Assembly: GCA_003049465.1 (NCBI GenBank) | Contig: PYSS01000005.1 | Span: 138,087 to 202,086, forward strand | Direction: 5' to 3' | DNA: 64,000 nt | Source: Magnaporthiopsis rhizophila | Taxonomy: Eukaryota; Ascomycota; Sordariomycetes; Magnaporthales; Magnaporthaceae | Shown: positions 12,818-23,644 of the stretch, piece by piece | Layout: each line of letters opens with the position of its first letter | Position numbering within the stretch: position 1 is the first letter of the stretch | Translations under genes and position numbers: made by a program | Notes under the pieces: model-generated | Databases searched by the model: none | What the model saw: the letters and a program-made list of their open reading frames with translations, nothing else | Told to the model about the DNA's origin: nothing

Positions 12818-15091
12818 TCAAATAGCAATACCCTCATACTTCAACACCGACACGTCAGCCCCGACAGCAGAAAGCGCATCGGCAAGCACCCGCTGCCGCT
12901 GCCTCTCGCGCTCGATGGTCTCGTACGTCTCCCGCTCGCGGCGGGCCTTTGTCTTGGCCGAGCCGCTGGGCGCGACTCCCGCCATGAGCACGTCGTGGTC
13001 CCGGGCCGTGTAGTTGACGAAGCCGAACGAGCTCGGCGGCGGCGGCGGCGACGGCGGGCCGGCAGCAGCAAACGACATGCCTCTATCGGCGACGAGGTTG
13101 TTGGTGGACAGGGCCTTGCGCGGCACGCGGGATGCTGCCGCCGCCGCCGCCGCCGCTGCTGCTGCTGCTGCTACGGCCTCCTGGCTGCGGGTGATGCTGG
13201 TTTGTCTGGCGGCGGCGGTAAAGGAGCGCCGTTTACGGACCGCGCCGGGCTGCGGGACCGCTGCTGGTGCTGCTGGTGCTGCTGCTGCTGCGTCGCGGAG
13301 GGACTGCATCGACGCGCTGCGCCGCTGCTGCTGCTGTTGGGGTGACGGCGAGGTTGCGGACCGTGGACCTGAGCCGCCGCTGCCGGACGAGGCTTTGCGC
13401 GGGCTGCTGCTGGTCAGCGGCGGCGCGGCCGGGGCGCCGTTGCGGTGGCGGGCGCCGGAGCTTGGGGCGCGGGGCTTGTGGCGTCTGTAGAGGTGCGTGC
13501 TGCTGCTGCTGCCGGCCCTGTGATGGTGTTGCTGCTGCTGCTGCTGCTGCCCGGTGCCGTCTGCTGGAGTAGGCATGGGGGCTGTCGACGGATGGTAGGT
13601 TGCCGTGGTGGTGGTGGTGGTGTAGTGGTACGCCAGGTCGCCGCCGTCCGGGGGCAGCGGGTACTGGGACTCGGCGGGCCGCCGCTGCACCGAGGCGTGN
13701 NNNNNNNNNNNNNNNNNNNNNNNNNNNNNNNNNNNNNNNNGCACCGAGGCGTGCGGCGGGCCCCGCGGCTGCGGCATCTGGATCATCAGGCCGTTGCCGC
13801 CGCCGCCGCCGCTGCCGGAAAGATCCAGCTGCGACAGCGACACGGTCGGCCCGCCGCCGTGTCCGCGCCTTCTGGCTGCTACGGTCCCCGGCGGCGGGGC
13901 TGTGTGCTGCTGCTGTTGTAGGCTGCGGGCGGTGGCGGGCACGGATGGATCCCAGAACTGCTGCTGCTGCTGCTGCTGCCCCTGCTGGATCTCGAACTGG
14001 GCGCCCGTCCACAGCGACGGCCCCGCCGCCGTCAAGCTGGAGCTGGCTGCCTTGTCGGCCACGTCTACGACGACGGTCTCGTGGCCCAGCAGCGGCGTGG
14101 CCACGGGCGTCTCGGGGAGCACCACGTGATTGCTGTTGTGCTGGTGGTGGTGGTGGTGGTGGTTGTGATTGTGATGCTCCTCCAACTTAATGTGCTGCTG
14201 TTGCTGTTGCTGCTGCTGCTGCTGCTGCATGTCCGCAAACGGGTCGTCGAGGCCGGCCCTGTCGACGGCGAAGGAGGTCTGCCCCTGGCCGTAGTGGTGG
14301 TGGTGGTCACTTGACGGCGGCGAGAGAGGGAAAGCGTTGCTGTCGCCGTACTCTTGTTTCTGCTGCTGCTGCTCCGTCCGAGTGCGTCTGACAGGGGAGC
14401 GGCTCGGCCTCGCCAGGGTCGTGGCGGCTTTTTCATAGATCCGGGAGCATATGCTGGTCAGGCGGCCACCGGGCTTTGTGGGCGAGCCGCGCCGCGAGGC
14501 CGGTGCCGAGGCCGGGACGACGTGCGCGGCGGCGACGGCGGGGCGGCGCGGAGAGCAGACGGAGAGGTCCTCGAGTCGGAGGATCTCCGAGTCGGACACG
14601 GACGCGGCCACCTCGAGGCTCCGGCTGGCGGGCGATGACAGGTGCCGCCGGCGGTGCAGCAGCTCCAACTGGGGTTCGACCTGCTTCTGCTGGTAGAACT
14701 GCTGCTGCTGCTGCTGCTGCTGGGCGGCGGTGCCCGCGGCTTCGTTGCCAAAACGGCCCAGATGCGCGTCCTCGTCCAGGTCGACCGCATCGCCCACCGG
14801 CGTCATGCAGACGACGACGGTCTGCTCGTCAGACCCATACGACGTCGGGGGCGAGGTACCGGTGTCATTGTCGTGGTTGGCCATGTTGCCGTTGCTGTTG
14901 CTGCTGTTCCCGTCGATGGAGAGGCGGAACATGTTGCGGTGCTCGACGTCGTCGGTTGACATGGAGTCGGTGGTGTTGGTGCTCCCGTCAAGGTTGATGA
15001 AGGAATCGAGGTCGAAAAAGCTGTAGCCGTCGCTGCTGCTGCCCATGGTCTCCTCCCACAGGCCGGCTCCCGGCGGGTCCGAGGCGTTCAT
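12818..15091 (-). CDS. Glutamine-rich, largely disordered protein
   Basis: A single open frame of 757 codons, including 14 unknown residues from a run of Ns. It starts at ATG 15091 and stops with TGA at 12818. It is dominated by homopolymers: at least six polyglutamine runs, a His/Asn-rich stretch, a run of 13 or so alanines near the C-terminus, and Ser/Pro-rich linkers. Fewer repetitive segments lie at the N-terminus (acidic, with an SFFDLDSF motif) and the C-terminus (a charged helix, RRERETYETIERERQRQR). Such composition is common in fungal transcriptional regulators, but no DNA-binding domain is visible, so function is unknown. No splice sites are needed. The repeats make its length likely to vary between strains. 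Confidence 0.65.
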   Translation of the reverse strand: MNASDPPGAGLWEETMGSSSDGYSFFDLDSFINLDGSTNTTDSMSTDDVEHRNMFRLSIDGNSSNSNGNMANHDNDTGTSPPTSYGSDEQTVVVCMTPVGDAVDLDEDAHLGRFGNEAAGTAAQQQQQQQQFYQQKQVEPQLELLHRRRHLSSPASRSLEVAASVSDSEILRLEDLSVCSPRRPAVAAAHVVPASAPASRRGSPTKPGGRLTSICSRIYEKAATTLARPSRSPVRRTRTEQQQQKQEYGDSNAFPLSPPSSDHHHHYGQGQTSFAVDRAGLDDPFADMQQQQQQQQQQQHIKLEEHHNHNHHHHHHQHNSNHVVLPETPVATPLLGHETVVVDVADKAASSSLTAAGPSLWTGAQFEIQQGQQQQQQQFWDPSVPATARSLQQQQHTAPPPGTVAARRRGHGGGPTVSLSQLDLSGSGGGGGNGLMIQMPQPRGPPHASVXXXXXXXXXXXXXXHASVQRRPAESQYPLPPDGGDLAYHYTTTTTTATYHPSTAPMPTPADGTGQQQQQQQHHHRAGSSSSTHLYRRHKPRAPSSGARHRNGAPAAPPLTSSSPRKASSGSGGSGPRSATSPSPQQQQQRRSASMQSLRDAAAAAPAAPAAVPQPGAVRKRRSFTAAARQTSITRSQEAVAAAAAAAAAAAAASRVPRKALSTNNLVADRGMSFAAAGPPSPPPPPSSFGFVNYTARDHDVLMAGVAPSGSAKTKARRERETYETIERERQRQRVLADALSAVGADVSVLKYEGIAI
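13131..14719. repeat. Dense trinucleotide repeats (GCC/GCT/CTG) in coding DNA
   Basis: Clusters of GCC, GCT, CTG and GTG repeats, for example near 13138-13171, 13266-13293, 13535-13550, 14142-14163, 14197-14229 and 14699-14722. They encode the polyAla, polyGln and polyHis tracts of the minus-strand gene. Confidence 0.85.
13700..13740. other. Assembly gap (41 Ns) with duplicated flanks
   Basis: Forty-one Ns lie inside the glutamine-rich gene. The 13 bases immediately left of the gap (13687-13699, GCACCGAGGCGTG) recur immediately right of it (13741-13753). Confidence 0.95.
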
Positions 15092-17164
15092 TGTCCTCGA
15101 GATGGGGAAGGGCTTGTGTGGTTTGTGTGTATGTAGAGCGAGCCAGCTGGCTTTGCCACCTTCTTCTTTCTCTCCCTTCTTGCTTGCCTCGGCCAGCCGC
15201 TTGCTTGTCTTCTTCGTTTCTTCCTTGTGTGTTGTTCTCGCTGCTGTTGCTGCTGCCAGATTGTTGCTCTGTTCCTTGTTGTGGTTGTCGAGCTTGTAAG
15301 ACGCACGACAAGGCTGTCAGGTGATAATGAAGAAGACTCTGAGAGTGTGCTTGGCTATCAAGCGACAACACCAAACAAGCCCCAAAGCTTGTCGTATTTG
15401 ATATTCACGAAACGCCCACCAACGTCAACAAAACAGAGGCTGCGAGCGCTATGGCAACAGGAGATGGGATGGCGTTTTTCTGCATGCTTGGGAACTACGG
15501 CCCCTTATGAAGCCTGAGCATTTTGGGAATGGGATGAGACCTGGCTCTACGCCCGTTCTGGTAGGGGCTGCAGGAACCGAGCCCGAACCCACACTTACAC
15601 TTCTCATCCCTACATAGATTTCCGGGCTGTTGGGCGAGCAAGGCGATGTGCATGCGACTTTTGGCCCCCACCCCTTCCTCTTCTCCCCTCAAGCAGCTGG
15701 GTTGATCTAGGCAGGGGCTGGATGGCTGGGCTTGGGACCGGCCAATCCATTACGCCTCCTCCCTTTTCCTACTGCTTCTTTGTCTGCGTTTTTCGCCGCC
15801 TCGCCGTCGCCCTCGCGGTGGGTAACCTCGGTCACAGCAAGGATGGGAAGGGGATGGCGTCGGGTTTTGCGGAGAAAAAAAGGTGGAGACGAGGGCGAGA
15901 GGGATGAAGAGGTCGCACGTGCCTGTTGGTTCTTTCTGTCCTCCACCTTCATAACAAAGGGCTCCTTGCTGGGCGGGCGGTCCTGCGGAATTTCCAGGAA
16001 GCGAATTTAGCTTAGGTAGACACATGGAGGGCATGAGTGGCGTCCTTCTGGTTGGCAGGTGTGGAAAGCATGACCTCGATCTATCGCTTAGAAACCAGGT
16101 CGTACATGGCTGGCGCACATCACTGGCATGCAGCCTCATCTTGGGGGAGAAGCCACCAAGGAATGACTATGTTTCATTCCACTCAGCACGCTGCTCTGGT
16201 CCTCCCATGGCAGTACCTGACAAGGGTGACCCGTCTTGAGCCCGTCTTATACCCCAGAGCAGAGAGGGTAGCCGAGCAGCCGTCGCCCTACCAGGATTGC
16301 TCGTCAGATGGGCAGCTGGGGTCACGGGAACGATCTGGAATGCCAGACGGCTCGTTCCCCTTTCCCCCTTTTTTCCCCGAAGCTGTCTGTCGTCCGTCCT
16401 ACGAAAGCCCCGTGCGGTTGGCTGTGAGTTAGCTTCTTGTTGTTTCCGTCAGCCAACGGCAAGCACATGAAATCCTACCTAGCGGGCCGATTCCTGCTTG
16501 TCGGCCTCTCGGTGATCCGGGGCGGCCAAGGGACAGCAAGCAGCCATCGCGAACAAAGGGTGACGGCCATTTCTCATCCAACCAACACCGGAAACGGACG
16601 GCTAGCTAGTCGAGCGCCTGTGCAGCGTCATAGATCCTAGGTCTAGAATGTGGTGCCCGCTCGCTGCCGATCAGGCACTCACCCGGGTACTCATGAGCAA
16701 ACCGTCGCCGGTTGCGTGATCTATTATCCCGTGCATTGGGCCTCGGTGAGCTTGTTTGTTGAGATCATTGTGGATATATACGTGTATATGTAGACGGCCC
16801 ATTCAGGGGTCCGGTGTGTCCTGTATGTATTACAGTATCGCTAATGCAGGCATGTCAAGCAAACTCCAGCCCATCTCGTCGGTATCCAACGATTCCTGTG
16901 ACGCCATGCATATTCTGCAGCTGAAGCTAGCATAGCGCAGGAGAGCGAAGACCAGACCAAACGTGATATGCACAAAACAAAAGGGTATATACACCATGGC
17001 CCAAGATGGCGAGGCAGGTAACGACGAGAAATAATAACAAGAAAACTGGGGTTGGGGATATGCACATGTTTTATGCAAAGGGATGCGCCAAAAAACCAAA
17101 AAACCAGAAAAAAAAAAAGAAAAAAAAAAAAAGTGACCAAGTCGATAGGGCAGGCCGACCAGCA
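15092..17164. other. Intergenic region
   Basis: About 2.1 kb upstream of the glutamine-rich gene and downstream of the next minus-strand gene. I see no credible gene. An A-rich tract at about 17108-17132 lies just past the stop of the 17165-18205 gene and is probably in its 3' UTR region. Confidence 0.5.
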
Positions 17165-18205
17165 CTAGGCGGTAGACGTGTGGGGATCAGGAGCAATATT
17201 CGAGGCCGAGGGCGCGGAGGTCACGGCGGCCGATGGTGTTGGCAGCGCCGCCGAGGCCCTGGAAGCGCCGCCGCGGCCGCTAGACTTGGCCGGTTCGTCG
17301 CCCGACTTCCTCCGCTTGCGCATGCGCGGCTTGCTCATGATCACGTTTGGGCACCGCAGCGCCACCTCCTGCGACGTGTAGTACATGCGGGCCAGGCCGT
17401 TCTTGCGTATACCGGCGGGCGTCTTGGCGGCGCGCAGCAGCGCCGCCGTCTCGCGATCCTTCTGCCATCTCTGCCACGACTCTTCACCGTCCTCCTCCGA
17501 GTCCGCCTCGATTATCTCGCCGCATCCGCCGTCGCCGCCGGGGAGCAGCTGGGGCCGAGGCGGCGGCGGTGGTGGTGGTGCCGATGACGCTGATGTTGGT
17601 GCTGCTGCGGCCGGGCCGTCTGCGCTCGCGGTTGGGGTTTTTGTGGCGGATATGGAGGCGGCGGCCGTATTGGTGGAGGGTGCAATCGCCGTGGCCGTCG
17701 GGCGAGGCGCAGCTGTCCTTGCGAGGGGCGGCCTGCGCACATTACACTGACGCGACTTGGCCACCATTTCCTCGAGGAGAGATAGTACCCTGGACCTGTC
17801 GGCGAGGCCGCGGCGGCGCATGAGCCTCAAGTGTTGGTCCCTGCTCAGTCCTTGAAGGTCCAATATCGATTCGGGCGTCGGTTCACGGGCGGCAGCCCGC
17901 TGAGCCGTCTCCTCTTGACCGTCCAAGTCGGGCATGCTGGCGTCCGGGGGAGACGGTGGCGCCGGTGTCGAAGAGGAGTCGGGGTGATCGTCTTCGGTAC
18001 CGGGCAAAAGGTTCTGACTATTTAGTCTGCTGATCAGGCTTCTCATCCCAGCAGTCCGGGAGGCAGCCAGACGTGGGCCAAATCTTGGCTCGTCCATGGA
18101 CGCGGGGGAGGACGGGCATGACGGCTGTCCCGCGTCCGGCATCGAGTCGTCGTCGGCACGCGAGCCATTGCTGGCCGTGCGGCTGTGGAGAGAGTCCGAA
18201 GACAT
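17165..18205 (-). CDS. Hypothetical protein, low complexity
   Basis: An intronless frame of 346 aa from ATG 18205 to TAG 17165. The N-terminal third is Ser/Asp/Pro-rich. A more structured segment follows around residues 108-160 (ESILDLQGLSRDQHLRLMRR, then a helix ending in EEMVAKSRQ). The middle is Ala/Thr/Pro-rich with a polyproline run. Around residues 230-300 comes an acidic patch and a WQRWQKDRETAALLRAAKTP-type helix followed by EVALRCPNVIMSKPRMRKRRKS, which resembles a basic nuclear-localisation stretch. I do not recognise a family. Nuclear location is an inference from the basic cluster. Continuous codons over >1 kb and a sensible start favour a real gene. Confidence 0.55.
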   Translation of the reverse strand: MSSDSLHSRTASNGSRADDDSMPDAGQPSCPSSPASMDEPRFGPRLAASRTAGMRSLISRLNSQNLLPGTEDDHPDSSSTPAPPSPPDASMPDLDGQEETAQRAAAREPTPESILDLQGLSRDQHLRLMRRRGLADRSRVLSLLEEMVAKSRQCNVRRPPLARTAAPRPTATAIAPSTNTAAASISATKTPTASADGPAAAAPTSASSAPPPPPPPRPQLLPGGDGGCGEIIEADSEEDGEESWQRWQKDRETAALLRAAKTPAGIRKNGLARMYYTSQEVALRCPNVIMSKPRMRKRRKSGDEPAKSSGRGGASRASAALPTPSAAVTSAPSASNIAPDPHTSTA

Positions 18206-21200
18206 GACGCTGTGGTGCGACTCTCTCTTTTCGAGGGCTGCTGCTGGCGCCCTCGTTTGCGTGGCGGCGGTTGATCCGGGTGAGGGTGCTCGTCCACGAC
18301 GTGGTCCATTGCCGAGACGGCAGCGCTGGTCGGTTAGGTCGATGTTATTCTGGTCGACTTTGTGGGTTGAGCTATGGTGCTAACACGATGCCCATCATTG
18401 GGGCTCGACCGGGCAGGCGTTCAATGTTTGTTCTTCTGCCTCTCACGGCAGCTCGGTGTAGTAGCGCAGAACAATCCAGTGATGACGACCGTCAGCATTC
18501 GTGGCACGCCATAGGAGACCCGACAGCAAGGTTCGACGACGATTTGGCGGGCGTGTCATTCCCGGGAAACGGGTAGTATTATTGCCAGAGAAGAGTGACA
18601 CGAACACGCTTCGTTGCAGAAGGAGCAGCTGGACGGGAACATGCGCTATTGCTGCAGGGCGCACTGGGCAGGCTATAACAGTCGATAACAGTATGCATAG
18701 TCCCTCCTAAAGCCCCCAGGGCGGCGGCTAGCGGCAAGCGAGAGCAGGTTGTGGGAGCTGGTGGAGATGAAAGGCCGCTAAGCTGGAGAACGCAGGTCAG
18801 TTCCGGGCGAGCAGGGCCCCGTTTCCCGTTCTGCCATCCGCAGTGGAGCCCCTCCACGGGCTGTGTCTTTCTGGACGAAGGCGGCACATCATGAGCGGTC
18901 CAAACCATCGGGACCAGACATCCGTGAGCATCCTCCAGCAGCCCCCCTGGTTCATGTTGTTTCATGGGTTGAAAGCTGGTGTCCAGGTGGGTGGGCCCTC
19001 CACCCGTAGCAGCTCGGGTGTGCTAAATTCGAGCTTTGACAATGGCTGGGAAAGCCTGCAAGTGCTCACTCACCACCGCCCCACCCAATGTCTCGGTTCC
19101 CACCGTCAACCATCACACGAGGCGGCTGAGCGGGCGGTTGAACAGCTGATGGCGGAGGCAGGAGGCCATTCTTGCCCTCCAGTCCATCTCCAGGCTGTCT
19201 CGGACGAGAGAGACGGGTGGCAGGCGCTCAATGAGGCCGCAGAAATCTCGTCGCTCCATTTGGAGTGCAACCAGAATGTCAGGCGCACAGTGTAAACGCC
19301 GAGACAGGCAGCAGCCCCTTGTCCGCCCGATGATGGGTCGATAATTTTCGGAGAGGCTGCTGTCCTCCCTCGAGTCAGTGCCTCCGATCGTTCGAAGTGA
19401 GGAATCGCCATCGCATCCATAAAACAATCTGACCCTGACTGGCCCTTGTTTGTCCGTGTCTGGGGTTTTTTTGCCGGGTGTCTGGGGCACTCTCCCACTG
19501 CCTCGGGCCCGGGTCTCCATTCTCAAAGCAGCGGGCCGTTGAAGACGTGCAGCGCCAGGTGCCCGACAAGTCGGGTGCTGGATCAGTCAATGAGAGGGCA
19601 TCCGGACTGTGCGCCCATCAATTGGGTTTAATGCTGACGGCTGACCGCGCTGACATGGAGCACCCACTCACTCACCCGCCCTCTCGGGTTCTCGGGGGCT
19701 GTGTGCCAACTCTGGGGACTGCGCCGTAGCAAAATCTCCGTGTTCGCCACGGGTGGTGTGCAAGACGAGGAGGCACGGGTGGGATCGGCGACAGGCTGTG
19801 AAGTGATGAGCCAAAAGCCAAGCAGGCAGGAGGTCGATCGGTCACCAATCATCCAGAGCACACATGATTAATCCTGCTGTTCCTATTCTCTTGCATACTC
19901 TCTCGGCATGGTCTAGACTGTCTGGGCTCTACGCCGTGCGCTCTCGTCGGAGGGTTGGCAGCCCCGACCGGCCACCGAAAACAGCCAGCACAGCTCCTGG
20001 GCGTTCGCCCCCAATCTGGCCCGGTGTTACTTGGTACTTCTGTTTTCGCCAAGGCCCCGCGCCGAGCTTGTGTGGCGGCCATGCATGACTGCCACCACGA
20101 CAGATTCGGTTGGCAGCCCCCAGTGAAGGGAGCTTGGTGATTTGCCTTTCTCTGTGCTCGGACCCTTCTTGCTATTGCTTTTTTTCTTTTTTCCTGTTTT
20201 CTTTCTCCTTTTTTTTCTTTTCCCTCCCATGGTCCAATGAACTGGTTACTGATTTTGGGGTCCCCGTGACTCCCAGAAACAAAGATACAGGGTTGATGTC
20301 CAAAAGTCAAATTTCTGGGGCCATCGCCAGTTAGAGCCAACAAACAGCGCTGGCGTGCCCAGCCTTATGTATGCCCAGCCCGTTGGCTCTTATTCCAGGG
20401 GACGTGGCCGAGCAGGCCGAGCAGGCCGAGTGTTTTGGGCTGTGCTCGTCACTGCACGACGGCAACGTGACATGGCCTGCCGCTCCCGCCCAGGCCGTCG
20501 TCGGTGTGTGACTTTGCCTATTCAGTGAGGGGATCGGCCAAGCGGCTACCACTCCCTCGCGCCCCAAGCGTCTTGGACATGGCTCGTTTTTCACGCTTCC
20601 AAGGCCCTCCTCTTTTGGCTGTTACAGGGGGGTCAGCCATGGGTCCTTAGGCCCTTGGGAAAGTCCACCAGCGATGCCCTGCTATGGTTCGATCGGTAAA
20701 CATTATGTACAGGGATCCGCAGAAAAATGGATTTCAATCAATTACTCGGCAGTCTTGAAGCTTCAAAAATATGAAGGTGAAGATGAGCCAGAGAGATCGA
20801 GAGAGAGAGAGGGAGGGAGAGAAAATGAAGAGAGCAGAAAAAGAGACGCACACCGCCTCGTGCAACAAACACACAACAGGGCTTGCACTCCCTGGCTGGC
20901 ATTCCGGTGGCTTGCCCCAAGCCTGATTTCCCATCCATGTCTTCGCGCTCCCTTTGACGCCGCTGGCTTGGCCGCCGAGAGGTGCCAAGCATGAGGGCCA
21001 AGTGCCAAGTTGGGAGCATTGTCGTCGCCCGCCGCACACCATTTGCCTGGGTTTTTTCCTTCCCAAGTGATCGTCTTCTCTTGGGGCTTCTTGTCTTTCT
21101 CGTCGTGTTCGGTTCTACGGCATCTTGGTGTGCTTTTGTTGACGCTCCCTTCGTTTGGGGAAGAGGGGTTTCCCCAGACCTGGAGGCAGTTATCAGCCGG

Positions 21201-21740
21201 CGCAGTCCGCCGCCTCCCATCGACGCCATTTCCACATACCTCGCCTGCTCTTTCTTCATCGAAAAATTGAAATCAATCAATACCCTTAGTTGAACAGATC
21301 CGATTCCTCCACACTGCTGCGGCATCTTCCGGCTGTCCCTTCTTCCACAGCTAGAGCCCAGCATAGTTCTGCCCCACCTGCCCTCTCGACACCATCACCG
21401 CCATGATGGCCAGACGTCCATGACGGGCTGAGCCAAATACCAAACCTGGGACGACGCCGCTCGCTGCTGTGCATCCTATTAGCAGCCGCTCGTCAGCCTC
21501 TCTGTCGAGATTTGTGTGTCCCTTTTGTGGATGACATCAGTGGCTGCCGCCCCATATAAAGTCCTAGTCTTGAGTCCCTGCGCCGTCCCATCACCAGAAC
21601 AGGGAGGAAGAGGGAAAAGGGAAAAAAGGAAAACAAAAAAGCTCGCTATTGTTCTTGGCATAAACATCTTCATTTTTGTAGACTCGCCAGTGGTGAGCCT
21701 ACAAGGAAAGAGGAAACGCAAAGAAAAAGACCTGAAAGAG
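18206..21740. other. Gene-poor interval, 3.5 kb
   Basis: Only short overlapping ORFs in all frames, none with recognisable domains. It contains a GAGCAGGCC tandem near 20409-20431, a T-rich tract near 20176-20223 and a GA-rich tract near 20791-20823. The right end (from about 21.5 kb) is probably the 5' leader of the BTB gene. Confidence 0.5.
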
Positions 21741-23111
21741 ATGGTGTCCCTATTCGACTTCCAGAGGCGGAGGAGGAAACTTGACGATGAAGAAAAAAAC
21801 GCCGAGGAGGATCTCGCCTCACATGAGCTGCCTCCGTCCCGCGGAGTCCTGGTCATCAGGCCGGTGCTCCAGGAGGCCTGCTTCGCGCACGCCGTCGCCA
21901 ACAACGACGCCTGGACCCTCGAGTGGTACCGGGAGCCCGGCGAGCGCATCAAGATAAGCGTCGGCCACGGCGACGCCCGCTACATCTTCCTGGTGCACAA
22001 GCGCCTACTCCGCCACCACTCGGAGTACTACCGGGGCGCTCTACGGCCGGCGGCGGCGAGCAGCGGGCAGCAGCAGCAGCCCGAAAAGGACAGCGGCGAG
22101 TTCAACTTCCCCGAGGCGGACCCGGACGTGTTCGGCCGCTTCGTGCGGTGGCTGTACTCGTGCCGGGCCTGCAAGAAGCCGCGCGCCTACGAGGCGACCC
22201 CGCACCGCTGCCCACCCTCGGCCCTGCGCGGCCCGGCGTCGTGGTGCGGCGTCGACCGCCGGCTAGAGGTCGACTACGTGCTGGGCGAGTGGTTGCTGTG
22301 CCCCCGCTACTGCGCCTTTGTGCTCTCGCATCTGGTCCCTCACTTGGTAGGCGCCGCTGACGACGACGACGGCGGCGGCGGTGGCGGCTTCGACCCGGCC
22401 CGCGTGCGCTGGATGCTCGACAACACCGACCCGGACTCGTCCCTCCACCGCTTCGCGCGCCACTGGGTCTCATGGCTCAAGCTGCGCGGCGACCCCACCG
22501 TCGTGGACTGGGCCGCCTACCCGGAACTTGATGGGCTTGAAGACGACGGCTGGGCCGCCACGGACCCGCGCAAGTTCCGCCTCGACCACTGGGAGACGCG
22601 CTGCGTGCCCACCACCACGGCCGACGCGCCGTGTCCGCACCGCGTGCTCGAGACGCCTGATGCTGCTGCTGATGTCGACATGCCCGAATCGCCCGCTGCC
22701 GCCGGTGCTGTCGGCAAGGAGGTGCCACGCGGGAAGCGGTGGGAGACGTATTGGGATCCGCTGGTCGCCTCATTTGGCGTACTGGTGCTGGTGTATCACG
22801 TACGTTTTGATATCCTGCCGCCACTATATATCAAATATATCCAACTAATACACAAACATCACAATCAGATACTGTTCCCCTTCGCGTGGGTGGGTATCAC
22901 CGCCTACATCGTCGCGGCCGACGACGACCCCCTGCTCATGGAGGCGTCAAAGTTCTACAGCCTCGTCATGGGCTGCGTCGCCGTGCTGGGCATATGGCCG
23001 ATATGCATGAGGATGATGCGGTCCATGTACTTTGCCATGGCCTGCTCGCTTTTCGTCATCGTGGCCAGCGTGCTCTCGTTTGCGTCTTCTGCGACCTGTC
23101 TGGCTGTATGA
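21741..23111 (+). CDS. BTB/POZ-like protein with C-terminal membrane helices
   Basis: Probable exons 21741-22799 and 22869-23111 give 433 aa. The 69-bp intron (GTACGT...ATCAG) is in frame, so a retained version would be 456 aa. An in-frame ATG at 21516 exists, but the intervening stretch looks like leader. Around residues 70-145 there is a BTB-like core: FLVHKRLLRHHSEYYRGAL, then FNFPEADPDVFGRFVRWLYS, the usual 'S.YF...L' and 'V...YP..F..L..WLY' positions. A Cys-containing loop follows (CRACKKPRAYEA). The C-terminal ~90 residues hold two to three hydrophobic helices. BTB proteins are often CUL3 adaptors, and a membrane tail is uncommon. The gene is convergent with arnA (533 bp apart); any functional link is unproven. 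Confidence 0.7.
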   Translation: MVSLFDFQRRRRKLDDEEKNAEEDLASHELPPSRGVLVIRPVLQEACFAHAVANNDAWTLEWYREPGERIKISVGHGDARYIFLVHKRLLRHHSEYYRGALRPAAASSGQQQQPEKDSGEFNFPEADPDVFGRFVRWLYSCRACKKPRAYEATPHRCPPSALRGPASWCGVDRRLEVDYVLGEWLLCPRYCAFVLSHLVPHLVGAADDDDGGGGGGFDPARVRWMLDNTDPDSSLHRFARHWVSWLKLRGDPTVVDWAAYPELDGLEDDGWAATDPRKFRLDHWETRCVPTTTADAPCPHRVLETPDAAADVDMPESPAAAGAVGKEVPRGKRWETYWDPLVASFGVLVLVYHVRFDILPPLYIKYIQLIHKHHNQILFPFAWVGITAYIVAADDDPLLMEASKFYSLVMGCVAVLGIWPICMRMMRSMYFAMACSLFVIVASVLSFASSATCLAV

Positions 23112-23644
23112 TGCAACCTCTCCCTCCTCGCTCACCGTGACCAGATATAGACTTAGCCATGCTGACCTGCCTTCTGCAACAGGGCGCCGATCGCGACGTC
23201 GAGTTGAATATCTGTAAGATGGAGATTGGAGTTGGGGTGCTGCAGCTTTTTTACGCCATCATTGTGGCCACGTCATATAAATGGTAAAGCGTTTGATCGG
23301 TACCCGGGACTTGCATTTGCCGGCGTTTATACCTTTTTCTTGACGGATGATTCTTTTTTTTCTTTCTGGAGGTTCTTTGGGTTTTGGGTTGGTTCTTATG
23401 ACGGGAAAGGTACGGGTTGGGTGAGAGGATGAGGGATATGATACCAGGCTGGCCATGATGCACCGACGTTACGGCTCGCCATCAAACGATACGATATATA
23501 CACACTCGAACGTCAGAGCACCTTGCGCTAAATGTCATATAAATTGATACCCGAACATGGATCGGTGTGCAAGCAAACTGAAGGATCACAGGGTGCTCTC
23601 TCTTGCTCCCTGGACGGCGGGATCCCAATATCAGATGCACCTGC

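Noticed and set aside
20738..21364. 208-codon minus ORF
   Set aside because: Covers a GA-repeat tract and has no domain-like content.
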